This document shows positions 22,001-34,200 of a stretch of 64,000 nucleotides of DNA, one piece after another. The notes beneath the pieces are model-generated. The model was not told the origin of the DNA and did no database searches. It saw only the letters and a program-made list of their open reading frames with translations. The number at the start of each line of letters is the position of its first letter. The stretch's first letter is position 1. The DNA lies in assembly GCF_026151205.1 (NCBI RefSeq), contig NC_087079.1, positions 14,570,445 to 14,634,444 of the forward strand. The letters run 5' to 3'. This DNA is from Bolinopsis microptera (lineage: Eukaryota > Ctenophora > Tentaculata > Lobata > Bolinopsidae). A program made the translations under genes and the position numbers.

Positions 22001-25000
22001 GAGCGTGACATTTATTGTCTTTTTACCGCTTGGGAGCTGACGTACTTCAGTCAGGAATATCCTGAAATTGAATTATCATTTTACAAAGATGATTGTAGTG
22101 TTCAGTATTTCTGTATTTATCAATTCAAAACAAGAATTGCGCCCGTTGTTTCGTTTTGGCGGACGCTAGATTTCCATTTCAGATTAACTATCAATTTAAG
22201 TATAACTATAAGCTCCAATCAGCTCACTTCAATCTTCATGATAATAATATTGATCAATTATGCATCAAATACGGGAAACACTTGAAATTCAGTTCAATTG
22301 CCGTAGAACTTAACTTGTATCTGTAATTCAAGAAATTATCAGCAAAGGTAAACTATACTCGTGTACACATCAATACACTACGCGTGCCACGTACAAATTG
22401 GGTGTATTACCTAATAGTAATATTATACATTACATGCATCATATACACAGTCGCGCCGCGCATTCATAGATCACAGGCTATCTATACATCACATCTCCGC
22501 AAGCAATCCTCGCGCGCGCCCAACTTTTTCGTTGCATGGTAACGAACGAACACACGACATATTTAAACCCACCTATCTCGTTCTCCAAAATCCACGTTTT
22601 TCTGCAAAAACCTCCATTCGTAACCTTTCACTATCGCCTTTTTTCAAAAGGGTGAAAAGGAAAAAATTATCATCTGATGAAATATGAAATGCCAATCATA
22701 TTATTCATACCTCGGTCTAGTTTTCAGACACTTGTAAAATTCCTTGGTGAGGTTCGCAGTGTTGACTTGAGTTACCTAAAAATAGTTGTTTTTAAGTCAG
22801 AAGCTCAGGAAATTGTATGTCTAACGAGATTTTTCAATTGGGCAGTATTGACTGTCATACTGCATACAGGAAATTCAGTAATTCGACTGAAATCAACATA
22901 TCAAAGTTTCTAATCAGCTACTTACAGAGAACTCTTTCATGAACTTTTTAACAAGGTCAGTAATTGGAATTGAAGCTACAAGTCCACCAGATATCTCCTC
23001 TCGAACCACATTGTAGATCCAGTGTTCTGGTGATCCAGGCTGCAAATCTGGTTGAGTAAAGTAAAAAGTAAAGTAAAATTTATGTCATCACATCATCACA
23101 CATGTCTACAAAATATCATCGCATTATGAGAGAAATTTTAAAATTCTTATCAATCATATTTATCAAACGAATAATGAATGTGAGTCTGGTCAGTTGCAGT
23201 GGTCATGGCATAAATTATCAGGAAATGGCGATACCCTCAGCATACCAACAGGATAGTAATAGATTTAATTTATGATAGAAATGTAACTTTTGTTTTGATA
23301 GATATAAAACACGATCTAAAATAGTTAATATCAACAAAAACGCCTGTACCTGGAATGTCAACAGGTATTCTTTTAAGAATATCCCAGTTGAACCCATTTG
23401 GAGCCTGAAGACTGGCAGTGTCATACAAGGACGACGAGAGGTTCTGGTTAGAGCCATGATTATACGAAGCAGGTGACCCATTTACAGTCGTAAGAGGTGA
23501 GGCTACTCCTGATTTCTGAGGACTGGCTGATGCGTGTGGTGCTGCTGGCGGGCTACTCCTTGCTGCTGAGTCAGGGTCAGAATTCGGCGGTCTTGTGGCA
23601 GTGGAGGGGCCACTAACCGGCGGTCTTGTGGCAGTGGAGGGGCCACTTACCGGCGGTCTTGTGGCAGTGGAGGGGCCACTTACCGGCGGTCTTGTGGCAG
23701 TGGAGGGGCCACTTACCGGCGGTCTTGTGGCAGTGGAGGGGCCACTTACCGGCGGTCTTGTGGCAGTGGAGGGGCCACTTACCGGCAGTCTTGTGGCAGT
23801 GGAGGGGCCACCTACTGGCGGTCTTGTGGCAGTGGAGGTGCCACCTACCGGCAGTCTAGTAGTGGGAATATATTCCATATTTGGTGGTCTTGTACCCGGA
23901 ATTGTGCTGTTAGGTGATCGAGTAGAATGAGCGGGCTCCTCTTTTGGCGATCGAGTCACAGGAGCAGAGTAAGGTGGTCTTATGGCCTGACTAGAGTTCG
24001 TAGTGGGTGGAATTGCTGATGGTATCGAGTTTGAAGGAGGCAGCGGATCAGCTTTAGGTTGACGTGGGCTGGGCTGAAGCATGTCCTCGAATGATGCAAC
24101 AGGGCGAACGTTCGGGAAGTTTGGAGGTATTGTAGAAGGTGGGATGCTTGAATTTGGCGGTCGAGTCCTGGATGGTGGTCGTAAATTAGGTTGACGTATA
24201 ATTGAAGGATTGGCTTGTAATCCACTGGAAGGCGAGGTAGTGTTAATAGATGAATTGATTGTAGAGAATGGGGGCACGTAGTCCGGATAGTTACTGTTAG
24301 GGGGACGAGTCGATGGAGCTGACCAACTATCATTAGGAACCGAGGAAGAAACGGGCGTAGGAGTGCTCGCTGTGGGCATTTCCTCAGGTTTTTCGGAGGA
24401 CACTGATTCAGCGTCAGAGTATCCTGGAGGTGGACCGGAAATACGTGATACCGTGCTTATCAAGCTGTGTTGGTGACGCTTAGCAGCAGGGTTGTAACCG
24501 CTATCAATTGCCTCCAACTCTGCTGAAGTATCAAAACTAATAGACACAGGAGTTGATACGGGCGGAGCAACCGGTTCAGTAGAAATTGAGTCTGATGTTT
24601 CTTCGGGGGGTCGGAGCGAGTCTAGTTCAGAAGAGAGCCGCCCTGGAGAAGTTTCTGGAGACGTTTCTTTCTGAAATGGGAGTTTTAAATAAGGAACTAA
24701 GCTAAATTATAAAGAAATTTCACCTTTTAAATATCAAATGCGTCCAAACGATCTATGTTTCATATCTTACTTTGGTAGAGGCATATTGGTTTCCTATAGC
24801 AGATCGTATTCCGTCGAGAACGTTCTTGTGGATTTGCCCGATTATATTGACGGGTCCAGTGACTGATATGTTGTCATTTTCGTACGGAGAAAAGTTAATA
24901 CTTGAACCAGGAAACTCTGAAATGGTTTTTTCAAAGTTTAAACTATCATCCAGCAAAAACATTAAGGTGATTTTACATTCATCTTATCGTCATCGTTATT

Positions 25001-28000
25001 TTGACAAGCTTATGCACAAACCGTGAATGAGCTTCTCCACAATTTCTCTGTTTCGATAAGCGAATCCATTCTCTTGAGGAGTCATAGATATCAACTTGGT
25101 AATGACTTGCAGAGGGAAAGTTGGTATGCTTGATGAAGGAGCCGGTGATGAAGGTGGCCTCGTGGTATTTGGAGGTCGAGTTGAGGGTTTTATTGAATTT
25201 TCCCTTGGCTTTGCAGACTGATTTCCGTTAGTATTACCATCCATTGAAGCAACTTGAGCCATCGTCCTGACCGGCGAAGGTGATTTTACGGACGGTGGTT
25301 TGGCCTGAAACGAGTGCGGTCAAGTAACAGTATTAAAGACAGCAACAAAAAGCAGTAAAATTAAAATGAAAATCAGTTTGGGTTTAATGCTGTTACGTTA
25401 CCCATACAGTCAAAAAGGATAATCATAATATTTAAATTTATGCACATGGAAGCAAGATAAAACGTTACCAGCCGAAAACTAATGTAAATGAAAATCAAGG
25501 TGACGAAGACATAAAGAATTGACTAATGTATGAGAGGTTACAAGTGGATGCTTTGACACACACTTCAAACCTGTTCCACATAAACCTTATCATGGAGGAT
25601 TATCATCTCTTGGATTTTATTTTTAGCTGCTTTCACATCAACCACTTTACCACTCAAGATCAAATCTGCGCCCTGTTGGATCAGCTCCAACTCAGGATAA
25701 CCTGAATAATTCGACATTTTACAACGAAAAACTATAAATTATTCAATCAAAATAACTATAATTTATAAAAATCAACACTGACTTAATCCTAACGGAGCCG
25801 TTTGATTTTACCTTTGATGACGCTGTAAACAAGGTAAAGATTCCTCCTAGCAAGGTCTAGCTGCCGTTCTGATAAGTTGTTGAGAGGGGATTGGAACGGT
25901 TTCTCCGGCGTGGTAACACCCTATTTTTAAATATCGTAAAATTGGTGTAAACAGTTCAAACGCACAGAAAAATTGTTGAGCTAATATAAATTAAGTTCAA
26001 GACAGATAAGAATTTTTTCTAAATAGGAGATAAGATAATCATACATCATGATGACAGGAGTTTCACAATCAGTTTGCTTGCAATGATTTATTTGATAGCG
26101 AACAACATGGACAAATACATGAAAGAATGTGCGGTGACATCATTAGGTTTTATATTCCAACCTGGTCATGACGAGCCCATAATTTTGTCCATGTTGCGCA
26201 CTATAAATTACAACACTTTTTTAAAGATAAATATACCTTACAGTGCTTGTCCAAACATAGTAGAGGAAGAAATACGAAATCATAGAGCAACAACACAAAC
26301 AAGCACATTAGCCGAATTATGGCAAAGTTTATTTCAACTTCAATCCCACGCGGAGTCATGGCAGTACAAAAATCAGTTATTACTATTAATTAATGATCAC
26401 AATCACCACTCAGTAATTCTCATTTGTGGCTTTGAAACTCACGAACGCAAAGAGCATTAAGTATAGAGCTGAATGAAGAAAATTCCAGAGGAAAAGCAAA
26501 TGCCTGATCACGCGTTCCTAGGTTCAAATAAAATACAGTGCTCACTGCTCCTTCATAAGAAATGTTGTTACTAAATGAACCACGTTTTTATGAGATCATA
26601 AAAGTTTGACAAAATCAATGTTTCTTTACGTTCAATAATTTCAAAGTCAACTTGGCCACAATTACAGCTAAGAAAATTAAAGAAACATGGCAATCATGAC
26701 AGGACGTCTTTCAACAATCGATTCCCAAACACGAACAACTAACGAACGAGATTTACCTTGCCGACGGAGAACTTGGAAGGTCCAACAATTTCTTTTGTCT
26801 CAAACTTGATGGTTTCCAGTGATCTTTCTTCCCCAAACTTCTCGAGGAGAGTGTATACTTTCGCCGGTAGTGGCTCACCACTTTGGAATATCAGCTAAGG
26901 AGAGAATAATATTGTGAGGATTATAAATAAACTACAATTGTCACAATTTAATATTATAGCTTAATAATCTCTGTAAGTTAGCCAGATAATCGATTATTTC
27001 TAAGTGATAGTTAAATCAATTATGTGCATAGTTGGATAATAATTACATAAACAAAATGGAAGTGGATTCAGGGGTGAGCCACGTGTCTTGAAGAACGTTT
27101 AAAGAAGGAGTTTATATCATAATTGTATCACCTACAATTAACATACAAAACAGGGTGCTTTCAGAAGCGAATACAAATTAACAATCCATTACGGCACATT
27201 AAACGATTTGTTTCTGCAATTCAATGATTTATGTTTGGAACGATTGCAAGAAGAAAGCTAAAAATAAATCTCAGTGAGAGATTTTCTACAAAACACAAAG
27301 AACAACAAAAGCAATCTTTTGACGCAAGTTCCAGCTTGAGCTAACATCACGTGACTTGAACCAATATCACGTGACTTGCACCTTCAATGTACAATGTACA
27401 CTAAAAAAGGTGCACAACTTGATCAGACTACACTGAAATACTTTGCATATCATGCAATTAACAGCAAGAACTGCAAAAACAGCAAGAACTGCAGCGTTGA
27501 AGTGAGATAACACGTAAGCTAAATATTGGAGCTCACAACATCACAAGAGATTAACAAGATACAGCAATACCCCGATTTACCGCGGAGTTTGGGAGAAAGG
27601 AAAAAGCCGCGGTAAATCGGGGCGCGGTAAATCGGTTTAACCATAACAACTTGACAAGAGATAATTCAGCTGGGCTGGCAGTGGGAATGGTTTATTGGCC
27701 ATCGGACTAACAAAAGGGAACATAGGTATTTCAAGTCCTGAGGGCATTTATAAACTTAATGTAGTTATGGTAACTGGGAGCAGGACTCTAGAGCGGGGGA
27801 CTGTAGAGCGGACTTGGTTGGAAGTAGGAGCGGAGTCAAATCGCCAGGGCCGGAACTCCCCTACATGTACACTGTACAGGACCCATACTATGAGGACTCT
27901 AGATCGATACCCATAGATCGATACCCACAGCGGTTAGAAATTTGAGAGTGGACTGTAGAGCGGACTTGGTCGGAAGATTAATATCAGATTAGATACAACT

Positions 28001-28704
28001 CCTACAGCCATGGTAACTAGGTCGCGTTATATTTCACGCCCAGACAATCGATGTTAATTGTTAATTAAGGTAATATTATTATAGTAATGCATGACGACCC
28101 GATCAGTAATATTATAACTCCCAATCATCGAAGGACTACCACCACTACAATAAATCCATTGCATTATACGGTATACATTGTACAGTGTACATGAATGTGC
28201 TCCTCTCTCTATTTCCTGCTTGATAATAACTACTCCAATCTTATCGTTCCATGATACTAGTGTACTGATTGGGGACATGGCGATAAAAGTCTTATCTCCG
28301 GAGTTAGGTGGGCAAACTTTAAACTTAGCAAAGGAATAATCACTCGACACTCGACACTCTCCAAATTGAAAACTATTTCCATACTTTTTGTGGTGGACGT
28401 TCAACTCTTGATAACCAATCACAAGATTTAAAAAACGTTAATTCTAAACTCACATAAACCTGAACAAATCGCATTTACCTTACTCGGGAATATTATAACC
28501 GGGATAAAGTGGTGGGTTTTGGAAGATTCCGCCATATTTTTCCCGGTCAAAAATTTTACCAGTCATAAAAAACCCAGCCGACTCAGATTATGGGGTTCCA
28601 AGGAGGCGGTGATCATCATATTTTACCTGAAGTCTCATATGTGCTAGAGAAGACTTTTGAAGCAGTGCATGGAGGGCTGTAACTTTATTGGCGGTTGCTA
28701 CCAT
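19092..28704 (-). CDS. Large KH-like, winged-helix-like, Ser/Pro-rich RNA-binding-type protein, 14 exons
   Basis: Exons on the minus strand: 28704-28627, 26894-26757, 25920-25812, 25701-25571, 25304-25022, 24982-24771, 24670-23350, 23047-22926, 22775-22711, 22061-20596, 20442-20236, 19820-19633, 19478-19385, 19192-19092. All phases match, giving 1504 residues. Residues 73-152 and 247-317 look KH-like (ISVTGPVNIIGQIHKNVLDG). Residues 318-757 and 835-1308 are disordered, rich in Ser/Pro/Thr, with an 11-residue repeat. Residues 758-835 (WIYNVVREEISGGLVASIPI) resemble an OST-HTH/LOTUS winged helix. The last 195 residues (YILVHGGDAAAKN; LKLLVINTVHKAMDTKEFL) resemble a polynucleotide-kinase P-loop fold with its Walker A lost. 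The product is probably an RNA-granule or germline-type scaffold. No named orthologue is recognised. The first exon lies inside a transposon-like element and is the least certain. Confidence 0.8.
19854..19919. repeat. 11-bp tandem repeat with TGACGTGG in each unit
   Basis: Six units of TTATGACGTGG-type sequence: five carry a perfect TGACGTGG (from 19857, 19868, 19879, 19890 and 19912) and one carries TGACGTGT. TGACGTGG is the consensus of the unfolded-protein-response element bound by ATF6/XBP1. The array lies in the intron just upstream of exon 12 of the KH/Pro-rich gene. Confidence 0.8.
21480..21770 (-). repeat. Internal coding duplication of about 50 residues
   Basis: Within exon 10 of the KH/Pro-rich gene two adjacent segments share APQGAYVPPPMRAPIAQH, DISDSYPKLVS and DSQQT with few changes. 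It looks like a recent tandem duplication of about 140-150 bp inside a disordered region. Confidence 0.85.
23055..23125 (-). mobile_element. Very short 3' tail of a CR1/L2-like LINE
   Basis: The sequence (TAAAG)n-type repeat, then TTATGTCATCACATCATCAC and ACATGTCTACAAAATATCA, matches the 3' end of the element at 53030-53760 almost base for base. It is a severely 5'-truncated insertion directly upstream of exon 8 of the KH/Pro-rich gene. Confidence 0.65.
23590..23862 (-). repeat. 33-bp coding minisatellite, about eight copies
   Basis: On the minus strand it encodes repeated ATRPPVSGPST (11 residues) at about residues 586-677 of the KH/Pro-rich protein. Central copies are almost identical and edge copies carry V-G-G or L-P variants. 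It is probably length-variable between individuals. Confidence 0.92.
27570..27622. repeat. Hairpin with Tigger-like terminal sequence
   Basis: CCCCGATTTACCGCGG (27570-27585) and its exact reverse complement (27607-27622) form 16-bp arms around a 21-base loop. A further partial copy, CGCGGTAAATCGG, follows immediately. The word is like the end of pogo/Tigger-type MITEs. It lies in intron 1 of the KH/Pro-rich gene. Confidence 0.7.
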
Positions 28705-29547
28705 AATTTCGTTATAAAAATCACAATTTGGTTATAGAAATCAGATTTCAGGGTGGACCGTGATTCTCACTTCTCTTGCCCATGAATCAGTGAATCGTAG
28801 AGAAGAAAACAATTTATATATGTTATAGAAGAAAACGAAAATAATAATAATATTATATAATATATATTATTTAAATAATAATGTCTCTAAAGATTGATCG
28901 CTTCTCGTGTGCAGTGTGTAGACTAAAGAAAGAGGGAGTTTTTCCCGTTAAAGTAACTTGTGGCCACATCCCGCTAGAAGTGAGTAAACTGTGCCACTAT
29001 TTCATGGTCCACGGTAGATTGATTACAGGAGCAGTTGAAGATGCAAAGCCAAGAAGTTCCCCAATACCAAGCGGTGGGCAGGAAATTAAGCTCCGGCTGA
29101 CCTTCAGAGCAGTAGCCCCATTAGCGGACAAAATGAAAGTCTTGTTAAGACAACAATACAACTTCGAATTTGACGGTCAGCAGCTCAGGGGGATATCAAT
29201 AATGATAATGGCGGGGACATTAGCGATAATGAGAATGAGAATACGCTTTAATGAAGATTTGACTTATTATTGCTTAGATTTATTTTCCTTCAAATAGACG
29301 TGTCTTTTTTTTTCTATTTCTGAGTAATATCAATAACTGTAAATTGAAATAACTTCTTTAACAAGTAACAAAAACAGAAATTTCGGTTGAAAATTTGTTG
29401 ACCTCTGAAAAAAAAACTTGAAAGGTCGGCCACCGGTAAATACATGACCGGGATAATTTGGCGGGTTTTGGGAAAGTCCGCCATATTTTTCCCGGTCATT
29501 AATTTTCCCAGTCATAAATTAACCCGCTATAATATTCCCGAGTAAGG
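28478..29547. mobile_element. 1070-bp composite inverted-repeat element carrying gene sequences
   Basis: The outermost 20 bp, CCTTACTCGGGAATATTATA, recur exactly inverted at the right end, with TA on both flanks (28476-28477 and 29548-29549). Just inside each end is a body of about 70 bp containing a hairpin (ACCGGGATAA ... TTTTTCCCGGT). The two bodies are in direct orientation, so each resembles one MITE lacking its inner terminus. The interior contains the first exon of the KH/Pro-rich gene (28704-28627, minus) and an ORF at 28881-29297 (plus). Confidence 0.75.
28881..29297 (+). CDS. Small ORF with half RING-like and ubiquitin-like segments
   Basis: Open frame of 138 codons from an ATG. 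The start reads SCAVCRLKKEGVFPVKVTCG followed by H, which looks like the first half of a RING or B-box zinc finger. The second half (IKLRLTF ... LADKMKVLLRQQYN-FEFDGQQLRG) resembles a SUMO/ubiquitin-like fold. After a G run near 29189 a different frame gives an acidic Asn/Asp/Glu tail, so a one-base indel may have shortened or altered the end. A good donor (GTGAGT) after TGTGGCCACATCCCGCTAGA suggests it could be spliced. It is divergent from the KH/Pro-rich gene, with 176 bp between the start codons, and lies inside an inverted-repeat element. It may be a captured gene fragment. Function unknown. Confidence 0.4.
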   Translation: MSLKIDRFSCAVCRLKKEGVFPVKVTCGHIPLEVSKLCHYFMVHGRLITGAVEDAKPRSSPIPSGGQEIKLRLTFRAVAPLADKMKVLLRQQYNFEFDGQQLRGISIMIMAGTLAIMRMRIRFNEDLTYYCLDLFSFK

Positions 29548-29900
29548 TATACAACAGCGAAAGCAACCGAAAAATAAATTACGAGTTAGAGCTATTTTAA
29601 TGGTATTGATGTTAAAAGTAAGGTTATAAGTATACTAATTAGGAGCATATCCGTAGACCCAGGGAATGAAGCAGGTTAGTTCAACGGAACGAGTACAATG
29701 ACGATTAGAAAGGTGATACTAGTGCTACAGCCACTAATTCATGAGCAGTTCCCACGGCAATAAGGGGCTAGTACCGGACAACTGTTCAACCTAATTTGGA
29801 CTTTTCCTTGACAGGGTAGCTTCAAGCTTGGGAAAATTATCATAAACCCAATCAGTTAACTTTGAAACGCTACCAGGTTGTCAGGATCGCGGGAACGAGG
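29548..29900. other. Spacer, nothing recognised
   Basis: No supported exon or RNA. It leads into a tandem array. Confidence 0.4.
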
Positions 29901-29908
29901 TTCCACCG

Positions 29909-30415
29909 GTCAAAGACTGATCTCCACGGTCAAGGTATACAAGAGCAGGTCTTGATTATGTACTTCTGGCATATCTGATCTCCACGGTCAAGGTATACAA
30001 GAGCAGGTCTTGATTGTGTACTTCTGGAATATCGAATCTCCACGGTCAAGGTGTACAAGAGCAGGTCTTGATTATGTACTTCTGGCATATCTGATCTCCA
30101 CGGTCAAGGTATACATGAGCAGGACATCTCTTGATTGTGTACTTCTGCCATATCTGATCTCCACGGTCAAGGTATACAATGAGCACGACATCTCTTGATT
30201 GTGTACTTCTGGCATATCTGATCTACACGGTCAAGGTATACATGAGCACGACATCTCTTGATTGTGTACTTCTGGCATATCTGATCTCCACGGTCAAGGT
30301 ATACATGAGCACGACATCTCTTGATTGTGTATTTTCTGGCAAATCTGATCTCCACGGTCAAGGTATACATGAGCACGACATCTCTTGATTGTGTACTTCT
30401 GGCATAGGTAGAAGT
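29909..30415. repeat. Tandem array, 53-65-bp unit, about eight copies
   Basis: Each unit contains ATCTCCACGGTCAAGGTATA, then GAGCA(G/C) with or without GACATCTC, then TTGATTGTGTACTTCTGGCA. Early units are shorter because they lack the ACATCTC part; later units are longer and almost identical. No coding function is apparent. Confidence 0.9.
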
Positions 30416-31298
30416 AGTTAGGGTATGCTGATCCTTTCTCCGGGTATAAACGAAACCGACTGCGTCCAAAGGGAGTTTCAAGAGCTCCTATCTTTTGCTG
30501 AAGACAACCATGATTCGATACTTTGATCACCATCTCTCTTCCTTATGTATTGATCAAAGCATCAAAGCTGTATAATAAGCTAATAAGCGGACATAGATCT
30601 CGCAAGCATGAGCTTGAGCATTTTAATACTGCAGAGAGGGACGGCTCTCAGGAGACAAAGTGGAACGAGGCTAATAACTGGTGAAAACTAAATGAAAATA
30701 ATTGGCGGTCTCGGTCTCGGTACTTATTGGCCTTTTACTAAGAATTTTATTAAGAATACCGATTATAAATCACAAGGGTGAAGCCTAAGTAGGCACTGAT
30801 AATAAATGAGCAATTCTAAAGCAATTTTTTGTTCACCCTCAGTACCAACACAATAATGGTACAAACACAACCGAACACCAAATTAACAATAAAACTGAGT
30901 CTAAACGGAGATTTGCAAACATCACCACCCCTTAATAAAACAGAACAATTCCGGTCATATTTCACACACTTCAAGAACTTACTGTGATTCTCCACAAAAC
31001 ATTATCTCAAGAGGGTGATATTGTAAATTGTAAAATTATAAACTTAAACAAACTATCAGGTTCCACCCCAAGGTCAAGGGGACAACAGCTGCCACTTTAC
31101 AGAACTATACATGTTGTAGTTCTGTAAAACTGTAGTATAAATGCAGACCGCAGGGGAAAGAATATTTAGCGTTTAAAACAGGTGTATTGCAGACTTGCAG
31201 AGACGATCACGTGATTTAAATGGGATTTTAATAACCGCAGTACAAATGTGAGTCATGACCATCAGTTACCCACAACCTCATCGACCAGGATGAAAATT
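30416..31298. other. Spacer, nothing recognised
   Basis: AT-rich sequence downstream of the KH/DEAD-like gene (minus strand), probably including its 3' untranslated region. No exon or repeat of note. Confidence 0.4.
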
Positions 31299-34200
31299 TC
31301 ACGTAAGTAGCTGTGTCGTGTGGAATCTTAATATCAATACTGTGCCCACAAATCGCTGGTAATACGGTAGGAGGCCAATATGAGGTTCAACAAATTGAAA
31401 AAGGTAGTGCAGAAAGGAAAATATCAGACATTTTATTATTAATCATAAGTGTAGAAAAGAAAACATCAAAAATCTTAGTATTAATTAAGCGCATCTAAAA
31501 CGTTTATGGTTTTGCCAACTGTGCTGAAAACCCAATTACCAGCACACAGGATTATTAGTCCGTAGGACGGGAATAACACTAGTAAACAAAAACAAACTGG
31601 AACAAAACAATATAAATTTACTATGTAAATCCTTCATCCTTGGCCTGATCCTTGCTGAACCTAAACAAACAAACTAACCTTAGTATTAGAGTCAATGACA
31701 AGGTTCTTGAAGTATTCTCCCTGAATGATCTTGTAACCGAAGGAACCAACAGTAAGTGACAGATCAGTGTAGACCAGTACTTTAGCTTTACCTCCCGCTA
31801 TACTCTGAAACGGTAGGAACACACCATGAAGTCTCAAGTAATACTGTTTAATAACGTTATTTGGAGATAATTTGATAATTTGTGCTGTAATCTGTAGAGC
31901 TGGTACTGGTGGGGTGCGATGCATGGTGCCCATTATTGATGCTTAAAGTTTGTGGAGCAGGTTTACGGTTGTGAAAAAGTGATTATTAAACAATTAGCAA
32001 GTGCGAGACATTGTGCTTATTGCCAATTTGAGCTGAAACTCTTGCACAAGATAATCTCTATTATGTAATATGAGGCAGTGAAACTAGCGGGCTGCGAATT
32101 GCGATAAATGGGGACTTGGCACCACATGGCAACATAAAAGTATATTGACTCTGTAGTCTGTTACATCAGTTCCTCAAATTTGTTATGAACTAAATATAGT
32201 AACACAGGTTCTGTGGTGGATTTATATAAATTGAAAAAGCTAAAAGATGTTTCTGCTGTAAATACCTGGGTTTCCAGAGCGTTCTTGATAAGTTGAGGGG
32301 TGGATAGAACAATGTGAGGAATTTCTGGGAACGTAGTCATAGTATCCAGTAGTCCTTCTGATATCAACTAATATAATTGGGTTGTGTTAATAACAATTGT
32401 GTCTTACCTGGAACACAAGCCAATATGAAGCTTGATCGAGAATCGAGTCTGTAAGAAGTTAACGCCACAGTCTGAGCTGAGCGAATTGAGGAATTCTCTC
32501 CTTTTTTAAATCCATGAAGAGCTGTTGATACAAAAACATACCGGAATTTTAACAGTGAGTGCCCGGATAATAGCGAGGGTGGATGGAATAAGAAGCTTAT
32601 CTCGAAGTAAAACAAATCCTTGTGTTTGTCTTAGGTTTAAGTTGACTTGTTGTAGGACCGCTATAAGCAGTGCACTGCACACATCTTCACCGAGGTCTGC
32701 TTCAACAAGTACTTTCTGGCCTGGAGTGAGATAAATTTAACTTTTTAACCAACATAAATGTGAAATATCAAATTTCGTCATGAGTTATTGAAGTAATTTA
32801 GTAAGTAAAATGTTTGGTAAACAGTAAGTAATATTTCAAGTAATCAAGCTCTCACGTGACAAGAGGAGTGGTAGAAGAGCTCTGTGTACAGTTGAGGGTT
32901 TCTCCAAACCAAACTGGTGTATACCCTCCACCAGAGTGGACTTTAAGTCCATCTCCTCGTACAACTCAACCTGGTAGTTAAAAGTTACAGGTTGGGAAAC
33001 AGGGCGAAGAATAACAGTTAATCATAATGTATCGAGCACTGAGCCGGTACAATCCCTACCTTATCATTACGAAGGTTAATGAAACATGAACAAACAAAAA
33101 ACGTTTCCATCCTTGGGGTATTTCTTAATTCACCTGCTTTTTTATTACCATGTTATTGCACAATTTCTGCTGGTTACTACAAAGTTGAGACGATTGTGAT
33201 GCAAGTACTAACCGGTTTGCTAATTTTGGAGTCCTTAGCATCCATAGGTTCCTCCTTTTCTTCGTGGTCAAACCAATTAAGTTTAACTGGTTTATCTGAT
33301 TTCTTATCAGTACTCGAGTTTCCTGCTTTCTTATCAGGTCTGCGCGTGGTTGAAAACTTGTCAACATTTAATCAATAACCATAAAGTATCAGAATGGACA
33401 TTGGACAATAGCCATAAAGATACAGAATGGACAATAGTAATCGCACAATTGTTCTACAATTTAAGAGCATCGAATCTGAGAAGTCCAATCAATTCAACAT
33501 TACAATAGAGTTGGAACAGGGAATCAGTTATAAGAAACAGTTTGTGTTACCGAACGTTCTCTTTAGCGGGAGAATCAGGTGGTTTCGGAGGGTAAAACGG
33601 AACATCAGGTGACTTTTGAGGTGGTGAGGTTTCAACCTTGCCCTTGGAGGTTCCCGGAGGAGAAGGTTGGAGGGGCTGGAGTGGGGTGAATCGTGCAGAA
33701 TATTCTGGGTCAACCTTGTTAGAAAGTAGGGTTAGCTTCAAAGCATGGCTTACTAATAATATAGAATTAGGAAGCCTATTTAGAAGCCATAATAATGTCA
33801 AGCCTTTAAAATTTGAAATCAACAACAAGACCGTACGCCGTGAAGGACGTTAGCATATTTTAAATAAATTCCCTGAGTTTTATAAATTTGAAATGATGCC
33901 AAGTGCCAATGCAACGCACATACCGCCGCACATACAGGCAGTTTTGAGAGGACTTCCCTGTCGGTTTGCTCAACATTTTGTAACTTTCCGGATATTGTGA
34001 GTATATCAGTCCCACTACGCTTTACGGATGGGAACCGTAACGAAACATGATTCTCTGAAATTGTAAACTATGTCAGCACTAGACAGTGTATGAGTATCAT
34101 ATCAACTTCAATGTTATTATAGTATGTTAATTGTGTTAGTTCCTTTAATATGTTTAACTGTGTGCCTTGGTAGGTAAAAGATAACGAATCGATGAACTTT

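Noticed and set aside
23595-23930. Plus-strand ORF of valine/glycine-rich repeats
   Set aside because: It is the antisense shadow of the 33-bp minisatellite in exon 7 of the minus-strand gene.
26074-26460. 129-codon plus-strand open frame in an intron of the KH/Pro-rich gene
   Set aside because: No ATG at its left edge, no recognisable domain, no splice context, antisense to a well-supported gene in AT-rich DNA. Could be a decayed repeat, but there is no positive evidence.
30010-30533. Overlapping repeat-containing ORFs on both strands
   Set aside because: They are translations of the non-coding 53-65-bp tandem array.
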